From: Candidatus Omnitrophota bacterium
GTDB lineage: Bacteria > Omnitrophota > Omnitrophia > Omnitrophales > JACQLI01
DNA: 30,470 bases
Assembly (NCBI GenBank): GCA_016204125.1
Contig: JACQLI010000020.1
Location: 1-30,470 of the forward strand
Direction: 5' to 3'
Numbering within the stretch: position 1 is the first letter of the stretch; every line of letters begins with the position of its first letter. Positions 1 through 8,143 of the stretch are shown in pieces. The position numbers and the translations under genes are program-made. The notes beneath the pieces were generated by a model. The model made no database searches and was not told the origin of the DNA. It saw nothing but the letters and a program-made list of their open reading frames with translations.

Positions 1-706
1 CGTTTACTTCGAGTACGAACCTAGAACGCCCGTTCTTATCGACATTGATTTTCAAATCGCGAAGGGCGAAGTAGTAGCTATCGTAGGACCAAGCGGGGCA
101 GGAAAGACAACACTCGTGAACCTTCTGCTTCGTTTTTACGATCCGATTCGTGGCGTCGTGAAGATCAACGGGATGGATATTCGTAAAGCAAACCTTAAGT
201 CGCTCAGAAACCTCATCGGAATTGTTTCCCAGGAAACCGTCTTATTCAATGCTTCTGCGGCTGAAAACATTGCTTATGGGAATCCGAAGGCGGGCCGAAA
301 AGATATTGAACGTGCAGCAGAAGCGGCTTATGCAACTTCCTTTATTGAGGAACTTCCCAAGAAGTATGATACCGTTCTGGGAGAGAGGGGACTTAAACTT
401 TCAGGAGGCGAGCGTCAACGACTTGCGATTGCCCGAGCTATCTTAAGAAATCCTCCTATCCTGATTCTGGATGAAGCAACATCGCACCTCGATGCAGAGA
501 GTGAAAGGGAAGTTCAGAAGGCCTTAGAGAACCTCATGGAAGGCCGAACCGTCTTCGTGATCGCTCACCGTCTCGCTACCATCCAACGGGCTACGAAGAT
601 CCTTGTCCTCGAGGACGGTCGAATTGTCCAGACGGGAACAAACGAATCCCTCTTAAAATCAGGCGGAACCTACAAACGTCTTTACGATCTACAGTTTAAT
701 ATCTAA
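1..706 (+). CDS. msbA: MsbA-type lipid A/phospholipid ABC exporter, C-terminal ATPase part (5' end outside window)
   Basis: The reading frame is open from the first bases, so this is the 3' part of a longer gene; the transmembrane half lies upstream. The fragment is a complete nucleotide-binding domain. It has an A-loop region (FEYEPRTPVL), Walker A GPSGAGKTT at nt 86-112, a Q-loop (VSQETVLFN), the ABC signature LSGGERQ at nt 398-418, Walker B ILILDEATSHLD and the H-loop IAHRLAT. The pairing GERG..LSGGERQRLAIARAIL and the ending typical of half-transporters match MsbA-like exporters, which flip lipid A core across the inner membrane. Other ABCB-type half-transporters share these motifs, so the substrate is inferred. 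The stop lies one base from the stop of a convergent gene, with no visible terminator hairpin between them. Confidence 0.85.
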   Translation, partial: VYFEYEPRTPVLIDIDFQIAKGEVVAIVGPSGAGKTTLVNLLLRFYDPIRGVVKINGMDIRKANLKSLRNLIGIVSQETVLFNASAAENIAYGNPKAGRKDIERAAEAAYATSFIEELPKKYDTVLGERGLKLSGGERQRLAIARAILRNPPILILDEATSHLDAESEREVQKALENLMEGRTVFVIAHRLATIQRATKILVLEDGRIVQTGTNESLLKSGGTYKRLYDLQFNI

Positions 707-707
707 A

Positions 708-1142
708 TTACGTTCCTGGCAGGGAGATTTTGATCTTGGTCGGTTCGTCAGAGCCTTTTTCAGGTTCTTCGATCTTGTAGGATTCGAGTTCCGAAGTCCC
801 AAGGGTGGCGACCTTATAAGCGCCCTTCACCGTGTGATCAAGTAATTTCTGCGTCCCCTTATTGACACCTTCCACAATTCCGACAATAGGCTTTTTAGGA
901 GTTTCCTCAATCGTTTCTTGAGCAAAATCCTTGGGTCCGTCATAGGCAACTTGTTTGACCCCTTTTGCTACTCCCATGACAGGAGAATCCTCGTCTTCCG
1001 AAGCCGACTCTTCTTCAGTCTCCTCGATTTGATCTTCTTGTTGATCTTCCTGATCTTCGGGTTGGGCAGATTCATCTTCTGCGATTAAATAAGTTAGGGG
1101 AAGAAAGAGAAGGCAAACGGCAAGGAAGACAATCTTTTTCAT
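708..1142 (-). CDS. Small acidic secreted protein, function unknown
   Basis: 144 residues from the ATG at 1140-1142, chosen because GGAGG (1147-1151 on the minus strand) lies five bases upstream and the protein then begins with a typical Sec signal peptide (MKKIVFLAVCLLFLPLTYLIA). An upstream in-frame start would only add 12 residues in front of the signal. The mature part opens with about 40 residues almost entirely Glu, Asp, Gln and Ser. A Gly/Lys/Val-rich region follows in which two similar halves are visible (MGVAKGVKQVAYDGPKDF and VGIVEGVNKGTQKLLDHTVKG). That second part weakly recalls the TIGR04073 exosortase-associated family, but I would not rely on it. It is convergent with msbA and divergent from hom. 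Confidence 0.6.
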   Translation of the reverse strand: MKKIVFLAVCLLFLPLTYLIAEDESAQPEDQEDQQEDQIEETEEESASEDEDSPVMGVAKGVKQVAYDGPKDFAQETIEETPKKPIVGIVEGVNKGTQKLLDHTVKGAYKVATLGTSELESYKIEEPEKGSDEPTKIKISLPGT

Positions 1143-1218
1143 AAGGCCTCCATAGTTACGTATCCTAAGTATAACCACAAAGAGGTGATATGTCCATTTG
1201 CCTCGAGTTCCCCTTAAA

Positions 1219-1247
1219 TTGCCAGGGCCCTTGGCCTGTGGTATACT
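1219..1247 (+). promoter_or_regulatory. Sigma70-type promoter of the hom operon
   Basis: TTGCCA at 1219-1224 and TATACT at 1242-1247 are separated by 17 bases. The bases TGG before the -10 box make it an extended -10. A start site near 1254 would leave a leader of about 38 bases before the GTG of hom. The -10 is followed by AACGCACC, resembling the C-rich stretch after other -10 boxes in this window. Confidence 0.55.
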
Positions 1248-1291
1248 AACGCACCTTTTTCAACCGTAACCTAAGATGAGAGAATAAGTTA

Positions 1292-2587
1292 GTGAGAACA
1301 CTTTCCATTGGTATTCTTGGCTGTGGCCAGATCGGAAGCGCTGTCATTTCCCTTTTGAGACGGAAGGGAGGCGCTCTTCTCCGCGATTCAGGAACTCAAT
1401 TTAAGATTGTCGGCGTTACGGTACGAAATCCTCGCAAGAAAAGAGCCGTTAGGATTCCCTCCGCACTTCTTACGACAAGGGGAGATTCTTTAGTTCGAGA
1501 TCCTAGAGTCAATGTGATCGTTGAATTGATTGGTGGCACGCAAGCAGCGCGCAAACTTGTCCTCGAGGCATTACGAAATGGAAAAGATGTGGTGACCGCC
1601 AACAAAGCACTCCTGGCCGAACATGGCGATGAAATCTTTGAATTGGCCCAGAAGAGAGGGCGAAAAGTCCTATTTGAAGCCTCAGTCGGAGGCGGCATCC
1701 CTGTCATTAAGGCTTTGAGAGAAGGTTTGATCGCAAATCGTATTGATTCAATCTACTCAATTATCAACGGGACTTCTAATTACATTCTGAGTGAAATGTC
1801 AGAGCGTAATCTCGATTTTAAAGAAGCGCTTCGACTCGCTCAGCGAAAGGGTTACGCCGAGGCAAATCCTTCCCTCGATATCGAAGGTGTTGACTCCGCA
1901 CACAAACTGGCCATTTTGGTCAGGCTTGCGTTTGGCGGACGCGTTCCCTTCAAAGAGATTTATTCAGAAGGGATCTCGAAGATTCGAAATGAGGACATTG
2001 CTTTTGCAGAAGAATTTGGTTATCGAATCAAACTTCTCGCAATCGCAAAAAGAGATCGAGACGCGATTGAAGCAAGGGTTCAACCCACTCTTCTTCCAAG
2101 AAATCACATCTTGGCCAATGTTTCAGGATCGTTTAATGCAATCCTCCTTCGCGGCGATGAAGTGGGCGAGGTTCTCTTCTACGGCAAGGGCGCGGGTCCC
2201 GAGCCAACCGCAAGCGCAGTTGTAAGTGATCTCGTTGATCTAGCGAAAGGTTCTTTTGCCCCTTATTGCAGAGACGGCCGACTGAGTTCACCGAGGCGGC
2301 TTAAGATCAAGAGCATCTCTTCTATTCTTTCTCGTTATTACCTTCGTTTTCATGTGTTGGATAAACCAGGTGTCTTGGCAAGGATTTCGAGCGTCCTTGG
2401 CCGCCATAGAGTCAGCATTTCAGATGTCATCCAAAAGGAACGGAAACTCGGGGGAATTGTTCCACTCATTCTTTTGACTCATGATGCACCTGAGAACCAG
2501 CTTAGGATGGCGATCAAGGAAATTGATCGGCTTGGAATCGCACGAGGCGGCAGTCAGGTGATTCGTATTGAGGCGGAACCGAAATGA
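1292..2587 (+). CDS. hom: Homoserine dehydrogenase with C-terminal ACT domain
   Basis: 431 residues, GTG start. It reduces aspartate 4-semialdehyde to homoserine with NAD(P)H, the branch step toward threonine and methionine. Seen: an N-terminal Rossmann motif GILGCGQIGSAV; VTANKALLAEHG; ASVGGGIPVI; the family signature NGTSNYIL; and EANPSLDIEGVDSAHKLAIL, which holds the acidic and lysine residues of the active site. From about residue 345 a C-terminal ACT domain (RFHVLDKPGVLARISSVLGRH) is present, normally the site of threonine feedback inhibition. Length and order fit ACT-bearing bacterial homoserine dehydrogenases. It is the first gene of a tight operon and overlaps thrC by 4 bases. No gene for aspartate semialdehyde dehydrogenase is present in the window. 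Confidence 0.95.
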   Translation: MRTLSIGILGCGQIGSAVISLLRRKGGALLRDSGTQFKIVGVTVRNPRKKRAVRIPSALLTTRGDSLVRDPRVNVIVELIGGTQAARKLVLEALRNGKDVVTANKALLAEHGDEIFELAQKRGRKVLFEASVGGGIPVIKALREGLIANRIDSIYSIINGTSNYILSEMSERNLDFKEALRLAQRKGYAEANPSLDIEGVDSAHKLAILVRLAFGGRVPFKEIYSEGISKIRNEDIAFAEEFGYRIKLLAIAKRDRDAIEARVQPTLLPRNHILANVSGSFNAILLRGDEVGEVLFYGKGAGPEPTASAVVSDLVDLAKGSFAPYCRDGRLSSPRRLKIKSISSILSRYYLRFHVLDKPGVLARISSVLGRHRVSISDVIQKERKLGGIVPLILLTHDAPENQLRMAIKEIDRLGIARGGSQVIRIEAEPK

Positions 2588-3669
2588 CGCTCAAGAAAGT
2601 TCCTGTTAAGAAAATCGGTGTGATTGAACGTTATCAGGAATTTTTATCTGTGACCGATGAAACTCCGATCATTTCCTTGAACGAAGGCAATACACCGCTC
2701 ATTCTGGCTGAAAGTCTTCCGAAGGAGTTGGGGTTCAAGCGGATGAGGATCTACTTTAAATTTGAAGGCCTGAACCCAACAGGTTCTTTTAAGGATCGGG
2801 GGATGACGATGGCTATATCCAAAGCGATGGAGGAAGGGTCGAAGGCCGTGATGTGCGCCTCGACAGGGAATACTTCGGCGTCCGCCGCGGCCTATGCTTC
2901 ACGCTGCGGGATGAAATGTTTCGTCCTTGTCCCTGAAGGAAACATCGCGAAGGGAAAACTTCTTCAAGCCTTTCGTTACGGGGCAAAAGTCATTATGATC
3001 AAAGGGAATTTCGACGAAGCGCTTAATCTTGTGAAAGAAATTACAAAAAAATATCCGATCACCCTTGTGAATTCAATCAATCCGTACCGAATCGAAGGAC
3101 AGAAGACAGCGGCATTTGAGATTTGCGATGACCTTGGCGATGCGCCAGTCTATCACGCTATCCCAGTGGGAAACGCAGGGAACATTACGGCCTATTGGAA
3201 GGGTTATAAGGAGTATAAAGAGGCGGGCCGATCAGAGACTTTGCCGAAGATGCTTGGATTTCAAGCCGCAGGCGCCGCACCGATTGTATTGGGTCATCCT
3301 GTGGAAAAACCCGAGACTGTTGCGACGGCGATTCGGATCGGAAATCCCGCGAGCTGGAAGCAGGCCGTGGCCGCCCGCGATGAGTCAGGAGGGCTTATTG
3401 ATTCTGTGACAGATAAAGAAATTTCGTGGGCCTATAGGTTCATTGCAGAAAAAGAAGGGGTCTTTGCTGAACCTGCTTCTGCGGCGGCTGTAGCAGGAGT
3501 TGTGAAGCTTACCAAAAAGGGATATTTTAAGGATGACGAAGGGACACAGATTGTTTGCACCCTCACAGGAGCTGGCCTCAAAGATCCTGACTTTGCCCTT
3601 AGTTTTGATGATAAACCTGAACTTGTGGAGCCTAAAATGGAATCAGTGATGAAGGCGGTGTCAGTATGA
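2584..3669 (+). CDS. thrC: Threonine synthase
   Basis: 361 residues, ATG overlapping the hom stop (ATGA). A PLP enzyme converting O-phosphohomoserine to threonine. The PLP-lysine motif NPTGSFKDRGM is present, together with the substrate/cofactor loops CASTGNTSASAAAYA and PVGNAGNITAYWKGY, and the C-terminal TLTGAGLKD typical of the short ThrC type of Gram-positive and many deep-branching bacteria. The opening GVIERYQEFL..TDETPIISLNEGNTPL is also characteristic. It sits directly after hom and before an ApgM-like gene, and its stop overlaps the next start by 4 bases, so translation is likely coupled. Confidence 0.95.
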   Translation: MTLKKVPVKKIGVIERYQEFLSVTDETPIISLNEGNTPLILAESLPKELGFKRMRIYFKFEGLNPTGSFKDRGMTMAISKAMEEGSKAVMCASTGNTSASAAAYASRCGMKCFVLVPEGNIAKGKLLQAFRYGAKVIMIKGNFDEALNLVKEITKKYPITLVNSINPYRIEGQKTAAFEICDDLGDAPVYHAIPVGNAGNITAYWKGYKEYKEAGRSETLPKMLGFQAAGAAPIVLGHPVEKPETVATAIRIGNPASWKQAVAARDESGGLIDSVTDKEISWAYRFIAEKEGVFAEPASAAAVAGVVKLTKKGYFKDDEGTQIVCTLTGAGLKDPDFALSFDDKPELVEPKMESVMKAVSV

Positions 3670-4874
3670 AATACATTTTGATTGTCCTAAGTGGCGTTTC
3701 GGATCATCCGATAGAGGAGCTTGAAGGGAAAACCCCGCTTGAAGTAAGCAAGGTTCCGAACCTCCAATTCTTTGCCAAACTTGGCAAGGTAGGCCAGGCG
3801 AAGCCTCTCGATGATAATGCGGATGGTTCATCTGAGGCGGCCTTCCTCGCCACGCTCGGGTACGACCCCAAACAAAATTACCGAGGGCCAGGCCCGCTCG
3901 AAGCGGCTAACCTTGAAGTAAAGATGGAATCCAATGAAGTCGCTTTTCGTCTGAACTTCATTACGGAGTTTAACGGAGTGCTGGCTGATCCGACTGCAGG
4001 ACATATTTCTACAAAGGAAGCGCGGGCTCTCGTGACCCATTTAAATAAGAAACTGGCTAGCGACTTTGTCCGCTTTTTCCCAGGGAATAACTACAGGCAT
4101 ATCGCTGTGTTGAAGGATTCCCACGGCTTCAACGCTCTCTCAGCCAAGACTTTTGCGGCTGAGGAAGTGACAGGAAAACCGATTCAGGCTCATCTTCCCA
4201 AAGGTCCTGGCGAGGAACTTTTGAAGAAACTCATGTACGATGCGAAACTTCTTCTCCAAGATCACGAGATCAACCAAGTCCGCCTCGACCTTGCGGAGAA
4301 CCCCGCCAACATGATCTGGCTTTCAGGACAGGGGGCATCGCTCGCACTTGAGAAGTTCAGTGATAAGTTCGGACTTTCAGGTGCGATGATAGCTGGGATT
4401 GAATACGCCAAGGGAATTGGAAGACTTGCTGGCCTTACTATCCTTGAAGTTTCAGGGGCAACGGGGGACCTTGAAACCAATTACGAGAAAAAAGGAAAGG
4501 CCCTTCTCGAAGCTCTCCAGGAAAAAGATTTTGTCTGTGTCCATGTCAGGGCTTGCGAAGAAGCTTCCTGTCAAGGAAACCTGAAGGCTAAAATTTCTGC
4601 CCTTGAAGGCATTGACTTCTTTATTTTGTCGAAGGCAAAGGAGTATTACGAAAAAAATCACGAGACCCGTATTCTGATCACAGGGACTCAGACCTTTGCG
4701 ACCCAGATGCGACGAGCGGTCCGTGATTCCATCCCCTTTGTCTTAGCAGGTAAGAATGTGATGGCAGATGAAAATGATCGGATGACCGAACAGGTGGCCA
4801 AGTCCTCACCCTTTCAGGCAAACAAAAGAACCGAACTCACTCATCTGCTTCTTTCCCGCAAGGAATCGATTTAA
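3666..4874 (+). CDS. apgM: ApgM-family (2,3-BPG-independent phosphoglycerate mutase / proposed homoserine kinase) homologue with degenerate metal site
   Basis: 402 residues, full family length. Family features seen: EGKTPLEVSKVPNL near the N terminus, LATLGYDP (61-68), FRLNFIT (94-100), and the central block NMIWLSGQG..KGIGRLAGLTILEVSGATGDLETNYEKKGKALLEAL. In related genomes an ApgM homologue beside hom and thrC has been proposed to act as homoserine kinase, which fits this position, as no thrB is visible. However, residues I expect to bind metal are changed. The early LDG reads LSG (Ser9), DEAGH reads EEASC (298-302, Asp to Glu and His to Cys), GDHST reads GTQTF (340-344), GRGP reads GPGP (74-77) and GSD reads SSE (55-57). 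The candidate nucleophile Ser56 remains. It may be inactive, a regulator, or use a different chemistry. It is 8 bases upstream of lysC. Confidence 0.8.
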   Translation: MKYILIVLSGVSDHPIEELEGKTPLEVSKVPNLQFFAKLGKVGQAKPLDDNADGSSEAAFLATLGYDPKQNYRGPGPLEAANLEVKMESNEVAFRLNFITEFNGVLADPTAGHISTKEARALVTHLNKKLASDFVRFFPGNNYRHIAVLKDSHGFNALSAKTFAAEEVTGKPIQAHLPKGPGEELLKKLMYDAKLLLQDHEINQVRLDLAENPANMIWLSGQGASLALEKFSDKFGLSGAMIAGIEYAKGIGRLAGLTILEVSGATGDLETNYEKKGKALLEALQEKDFVCVHVRACEEASCQGNLKAKISALEGIDFFILSKAKEYYEKNHETRILITGTQTFATQMRRAVRDSIPFVLAGKNVMADENDRMTEQVAKSSPFQANKRTELTHLLLSRKESI

Positions 4875-4882
4875 AGCTTGCC

Positions 4883-6097
4883 ATGAGTCTCATTGTTCAA
4901 AAATACGGTGGTTCTTCAGTGGGCAATGTTACCCGAATCAAAAGGGTGGCCAAGAAGATTGTCGCAAAGAAAAGAGAGGGGAATCAGCTCGTCGTAGTTG
5001 TCTCGGCGATGGCCGATACGACAGATGATCTTGTCTCTTTGGCTGAAGAGATCACCCAACGGCCCAGCGAAAGAGAGCTCGATATGCTCCTTGCAACAGG
5101 GGAGCAAGTTTCAGTTTCGCTTCTTGCAATGGCGATTCATCAGGAAGGAGAAAAGGCAGTTTCCTTCACAGGGCCCCAAGTCGGCATCATCACGGATCCT
5201 TTCCACACCAAGGCGAGGATCCTTGATATCAATACAGACCGCATCCGCGAGGTTCTGAGACGGGGCAACATTGTCATTGTCGCAGGTTTTCAAGGAAAAA
5301 CCGAAGGGGGCGAAATCACAACATTCGGCCGTGGCGGCTCGGACCTTACCGCCGTCGCTTTGGCCAAAGCCCTGCAAGCAAAGGTCTGTGAAATCTATAC
5401 GGATGTGGATGGGATCTACACAGCCGATCCAAGAATTTGCCCCAGCGCAAGAAAGCTTGATCAAGTGAGCTATGATGAAATTTTGGAACTTGCCTCCATG
5501 GGGGCGCAGGTGATGCATTCACGTTCTATTGAGGTGGGAAAGAAATTTAATGTTCCTATTGTCGTCAAGCATTCGGTGCGTAATGGCAAAGGAACTTTGA
5601 TTACGAAGGAGAACAGAAAAATGGAAGAGGTCGTTGTAAGCGGAGTAGCACTTAATCAAAACGAGGCGAAGGTAACCATTTTTAAAGTTCCAGACAAGCC
5701 TGGTGTGGCTGCGAAAATCTTTAAGCGGATTGCGGATGCCCATATCAATGTCGACATGATCATTCAAAATAAGACGGAGACGAAGAGCACCGATATCTCG
5801 TTTACAGTGGCCAAAAGCGCTCTCCATCGTTCCCTCGATGTGGTTCGGAAAGCCGCAAGAGAAGTCGGCGCTCAGCATGTGAGCTGTGACCAGAACATAG
5901 CCAAGGTGAGCGTGGTGGGTGTTGGCATGCGCTCGCATTCAGGCGTTGCCTCCAAGATGTTCGGTGCGCTTGCGAAGAATCGGATCAATATCGAGATGAT
6001 CTCAACTTCTGAGATCAAGATTTCCTGCGTCGTTGGCGGAAATCGCGGTAAAGCCGCGGTCCGTGCGATCCATAAGGAGTTCGGCCTAGGGAAATGA
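4883..6097 (+). CDS. lysC: Aspartate kinase
   Basis: 404 residues, ATG start. It phosphorylates aspartate, the first step toward lysine, threonine and methionine. Seen: the amino-acid kinase signature KYGGSSVGN at 7-15, VVVVSAMADTTDDL, the nucleotide/aspartate site TTFGRGGSDLTAVALAKAL, and YTDVDGIYTADPR. Two C-terminal ACT units follow from about residue 263 (TIFKVPDKPGVAAKIFKRI and VVGVGMRSHSGVASKMFGAL), the usual place for lysine/threonine feedback. Length fits monofunctional class enzymes of the LysC-alpha type. It overlaps cimA by 4 bases and continues the hom-thrC operon. Confidence 0.95.
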   Translation: MSLIVQKYGGSSVGNVTRIKRVAKKIVAKKREGNQLVVVVSAMADTTDDLVSLAEEITQRPSERELDMLLATGEQVSVSLLAMAIHQEGEKAVSFTGPQVGIITDPFHTKARILDINTDRIREVLRRGNIVIVAGFQGKTEGGEITTFGRGGSDLTAVALAKALQAKVCEIYTDVDGIYTADPRICPSARKLDQVSYDEILELASMGAQVMHSRSIEVGKKFNVPIVVKHSVRNGKGTLITKENRKMEEVVVSGVALNQNEAKVTIFKVPDKPGVAAKIFKRIADAHINVDMIIQNKTETKSTDISFTVAKSALHRSLDVVRKAAREVGAQHVSCDQNIAKVSVVGVGMRSHSGVASKMFGALAKNRINIEMISTSEIKISCVVGGNRGKAAVRAIHKEFGLGK

Positions 6098-7662
6098 TCT
6101 ATCTTTATGATACGACCTTACGAGACGGGGCACAGGGGGAAGGGGTCAGCCTCTCCCTCAAGGATAAGCTTCTGATCGCCGAGCGGCTCGATAAGTTTGG
6201 AGTCCACTTCATCGAAGGCGGCTGGCCAGGATCAAACCCCAAGGACATGGCCTTTTTTAAAGAGATCCAGAATGCAGGGTTCAAGCAGGCGAAGATCGTT
6301 GCCTTTGGCTCAACCCGCCGTGCCGACAAAAAAGTCCAAGAAGATTCGAATGTCAAATCCCTGATCGAATCGGGGACAAAGGTAGTCACCATTTTCGGAA
6401 AAAGCTGGGATTTTCAAGTCACCGAAGTCTTCAAGACCACTCTGGAAGAAAATCTCAGAATGATCCGCGAAACAGTTTCCTACCTTAAAGAGAAGGGTCT
6501 TGAGGTCATCTATGACGCCGAACACTTCTTTGACGGCTACAAAGAGAACCCTGAATATGCCTTGAAGACTCTTCAAGAAGCGGCCGCCTCAGGCGCTGCC
6601 AACATCACTCTCTGTGATACAAACGGCGGTTCGCTACCTACTGAAATTCGCGAAGCGATTCGTGGGGTAAAAAAGGTTGTCAAAGTTCCCCTTGGAATTC
6701 ACTGTCATAATGACTCTAACCTTGCGGTTGCCAACTCGGTTGCGGCAGTTGAGGAAGGCGCTCTCCTTGTTCAGGGGACGGTCAATGGGTATGGCGAGCG
6801 CTGCGGCAACGCGAACCTCACAAGTATCATTCCGATCCTTCAGTTGAAGATGAAAAAACGCTGTCTCCCTGATGAGAAACTCAAGGAACTTACCGAGGTA
6901 AGCCATTACGTTGCAGAAATCTGCAACATGTCGATGGAGCTGAACCAACCCTTTACGGGCCGCTCGGCCTTTGCCCATAAAGGCGGAGTTCATATCGATG
7001 CCATGCAGAAAAATGTCAAAACTTACGAGCACATGGATCCTGAACTTATCGGGAATCGCCGCCGCTTTCTTACCTCTGAGCTTGGCGGCCGCACCAATCT
7101 CCTTGTCAAAGCCAGGGAACTTAACATCGATCTTCGAAAGGATTCACCCGAGACCAAGCGGATTCTTGAAAAAGTCCAGAAACTTGAAAACGAGGGCTAT
7201 CAATTCGAAGCCGCTGAAGCAAGCTTCCTCCTCCTTGTGTTGCGTGAGCTAGGGCGTGAGAAGAAATTTTTCGAAGTGGAACGAGCGATGGTTCCCAATG
7301 AGAAAATCGGAGATAGATCCTCTGTTGCAAAGGCTATTGTCAAAATAACGGTCAAAACAAATGGCAAGAAGAAAGCCGTCCAGGCGAAAGAGGATAAAGG
7401 AGACGGGCCTGTCGATGCCCTTTACAAGGCCCTCAAGAAGGCGCTTCAAAAATTTTACCCTGTCATCAATCAAATCCACCTTACCGACTACAAAGTCCGC
7501 GTGGTCGACTCCAAAGCAGGCACCGCGGCCAAAGTGCGTGTCTTCGTGACTTTCCAAGACGAGAAAGAGTCCTGGACGACCGTGGGAGTCAATAAGAACA
7601 TTATCGAGGCGTCGTGGCAGGCCCTTATCGAAGCCATCGAATACAAACTCGTTCGTGAATGA
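6094..7662 (+). CDS. cimA: (R)-citramalate synthase
   Basis: 522 residues, ATG overlapping the lysC stop. It condenses pyruvate and acetyl-CoA to citramalate, giving a threonine-independent route to 2-oxobutyrate and isoleucine. Seen: the catalytic TIM-barrel start YDTTLRDGAQGEGVSLSL, EGGWPGSNPKD, the metal-binding IHCHNDSNLAVANS, the loop GTVNGYGERCGNANL, the hinge region GRSAFAHKGGVH, and a C-terminal LeuA-type regulatory dimer domain (about 415-520). EGGWPGSNPKD and the Asp-Gly-Ala-Gln motif favour CimA over 2-isopropylmalate synthase. It links this operon with ilvB, found 21 kb downstream, in branched-chain amino acid synthesis. Confidence 0.92.
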   Translation: MIYLYDTTLRDGAQGEGVSLSLKDKLLIAERLDKFGVHFIEGGWPGSNPKDMAFFKEIQNAGFKQAKIVAFGSTRRADKKVQEDSNVKSLIESGTKVVTIFGKSWDFQVTEVFKTTLEENLRMIRETVSYLKEKGLEVIYDAEHFFDGYKENPEYALKTLQEAAASGAANITLCDTNGGSLPTEIREAIRGVKKVVKVPLGIHCHNDSNLAVANSVAAVEEGALLVQGTVNGYGERCGNANLTSIIPILQLKMKKRCLPDEKLKELTEVSHYVAEICNMSMELNQPFTGRSAFAHKGGVHIDAMQKNVKTYEHMDPELIGNRRRFLTSELGGRTNLLVKARELNIDLRKDSPETKRILEKVQKLENEGYQFEAAEASFLLLVLRELGREKKFFEVERAMVPNEKIGDRSSVAKAIVKITVKTNGKKKAVQAKEDKGDGPVDALYKALKKALQKFYPVINQIHLTDYKVRVVDSKAGTAAKVRVFVTFQDEKESWTTVGVNKNIIEASWQALIEAIEYKLVRE

Positions 7663-7689
7663 AGGTCTGCAAGGCAGAATCTCCCATCT

Positions 7690-7711
7690 CCGTCGGACGT
7701 TCGGCCGACGG
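7690..7711. terminator. Perfect 7-bp hairpin just after cimA
   Basis: CCGTCGG (7690-7696) and CCGACGG (7705-7711) pair around an 8-base loop, 28 bases after the cimA stop. The position suits a terminator of the hom-cimA operon, but no T-run follows, so it may be only part of the palindromic element in which it lies. Confidence 0.3.
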
Positions 7712-7907
7712 TTGTCTAGGCAGTCAAGGAGACAAGAAGGAATATTTCCAAATGCAAGGTGAAGTAATGAATGAGAAAAGATATGGCAAGCTGCCGCTTG
7801 ATATAGATAACGGTTTGAGTCGGCCTCACTCGATGGGCCTGGGCCGAAAATTATTCCGATTTTCGTCCCCACGGCCCAACGCCGCCTCCGATGGGGAGAT
7901 TCTGCTT

Positions 7908-8090
7908 CAAGAGAAAATTTCTTTCCCCGAAGCAATCAGGGTCGAAGCGACCCTACAACTCTTGCGAGGCCGAGGATGGGAAAACGCCGCCTGGCGTTCC
8001 TAAGCGAAGGACGGCGTGGGCCCCAGCCTCGGGGTCGCGTAGAGTTGTTGCTAGGAGGCCCGCTGAGGGGAAAGGAAATTTTCTCTCTTG
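7908..8090. repeat. Large imperfect inverted repeat / hairpin
   Basis: The arms at 7908-7928 and 8067-8090 are complementary apart from three unpaired bases. Further in, ACAACTCT (7955-7962) pairs with AGAGTTGT (8041-8048), GCGA (7964-7967) with TCGC (8035-8038), CCGAGG (7970-7975) with CCTCGG (8027-8032), ACGCCG (7984-7989) with CGGCGT (8012-8017), and TCCT (7998-8001) with AGGA (8008-8011) at the tip. A separate perfect 7-bp side hairpin is at 7938-7954 (AGGGTCG, loop AAG, CGACCCT). The whole 183-bp unit could form a cruciform in DNA or a long branched RNA ahead of valS. Confidence 0.6.
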
Positions 8091-8105
8091 GCCGAGTGTC
8101 CGACG

Positions 8106-8143
8106 ACACGTCTTCGAGTGCGGCACACGTCTGCGAGTGCGGC
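8106..8143. repeat. Two tandem 19-bp repeats before valS
   Basis: Two adjacent 19-base units, 8106-8124 and 8125-8143, differ at one position (ACACGTCT then T or G, then CGAGTGCGGC). A diverged partial copy precedes them (CGAGTGTCCG). They lie in the right part of the inverted-repeat-bounded interval. Confidence 0.6.

Noticed and set aside
7249..7935. Long minus-strand frame of 228 codons
   Set aside because: It is antisense to the end of cimA and the repeat region, with no recognisable protein; a shadow frame.
7659..8003. 114-codon plus-strand frame overlapping the end of cimA
   Set aside because: It crosses hairpins and the inverted-repeat element, has no domain motif, and its composition looks random; non-coding DNA explains it better.
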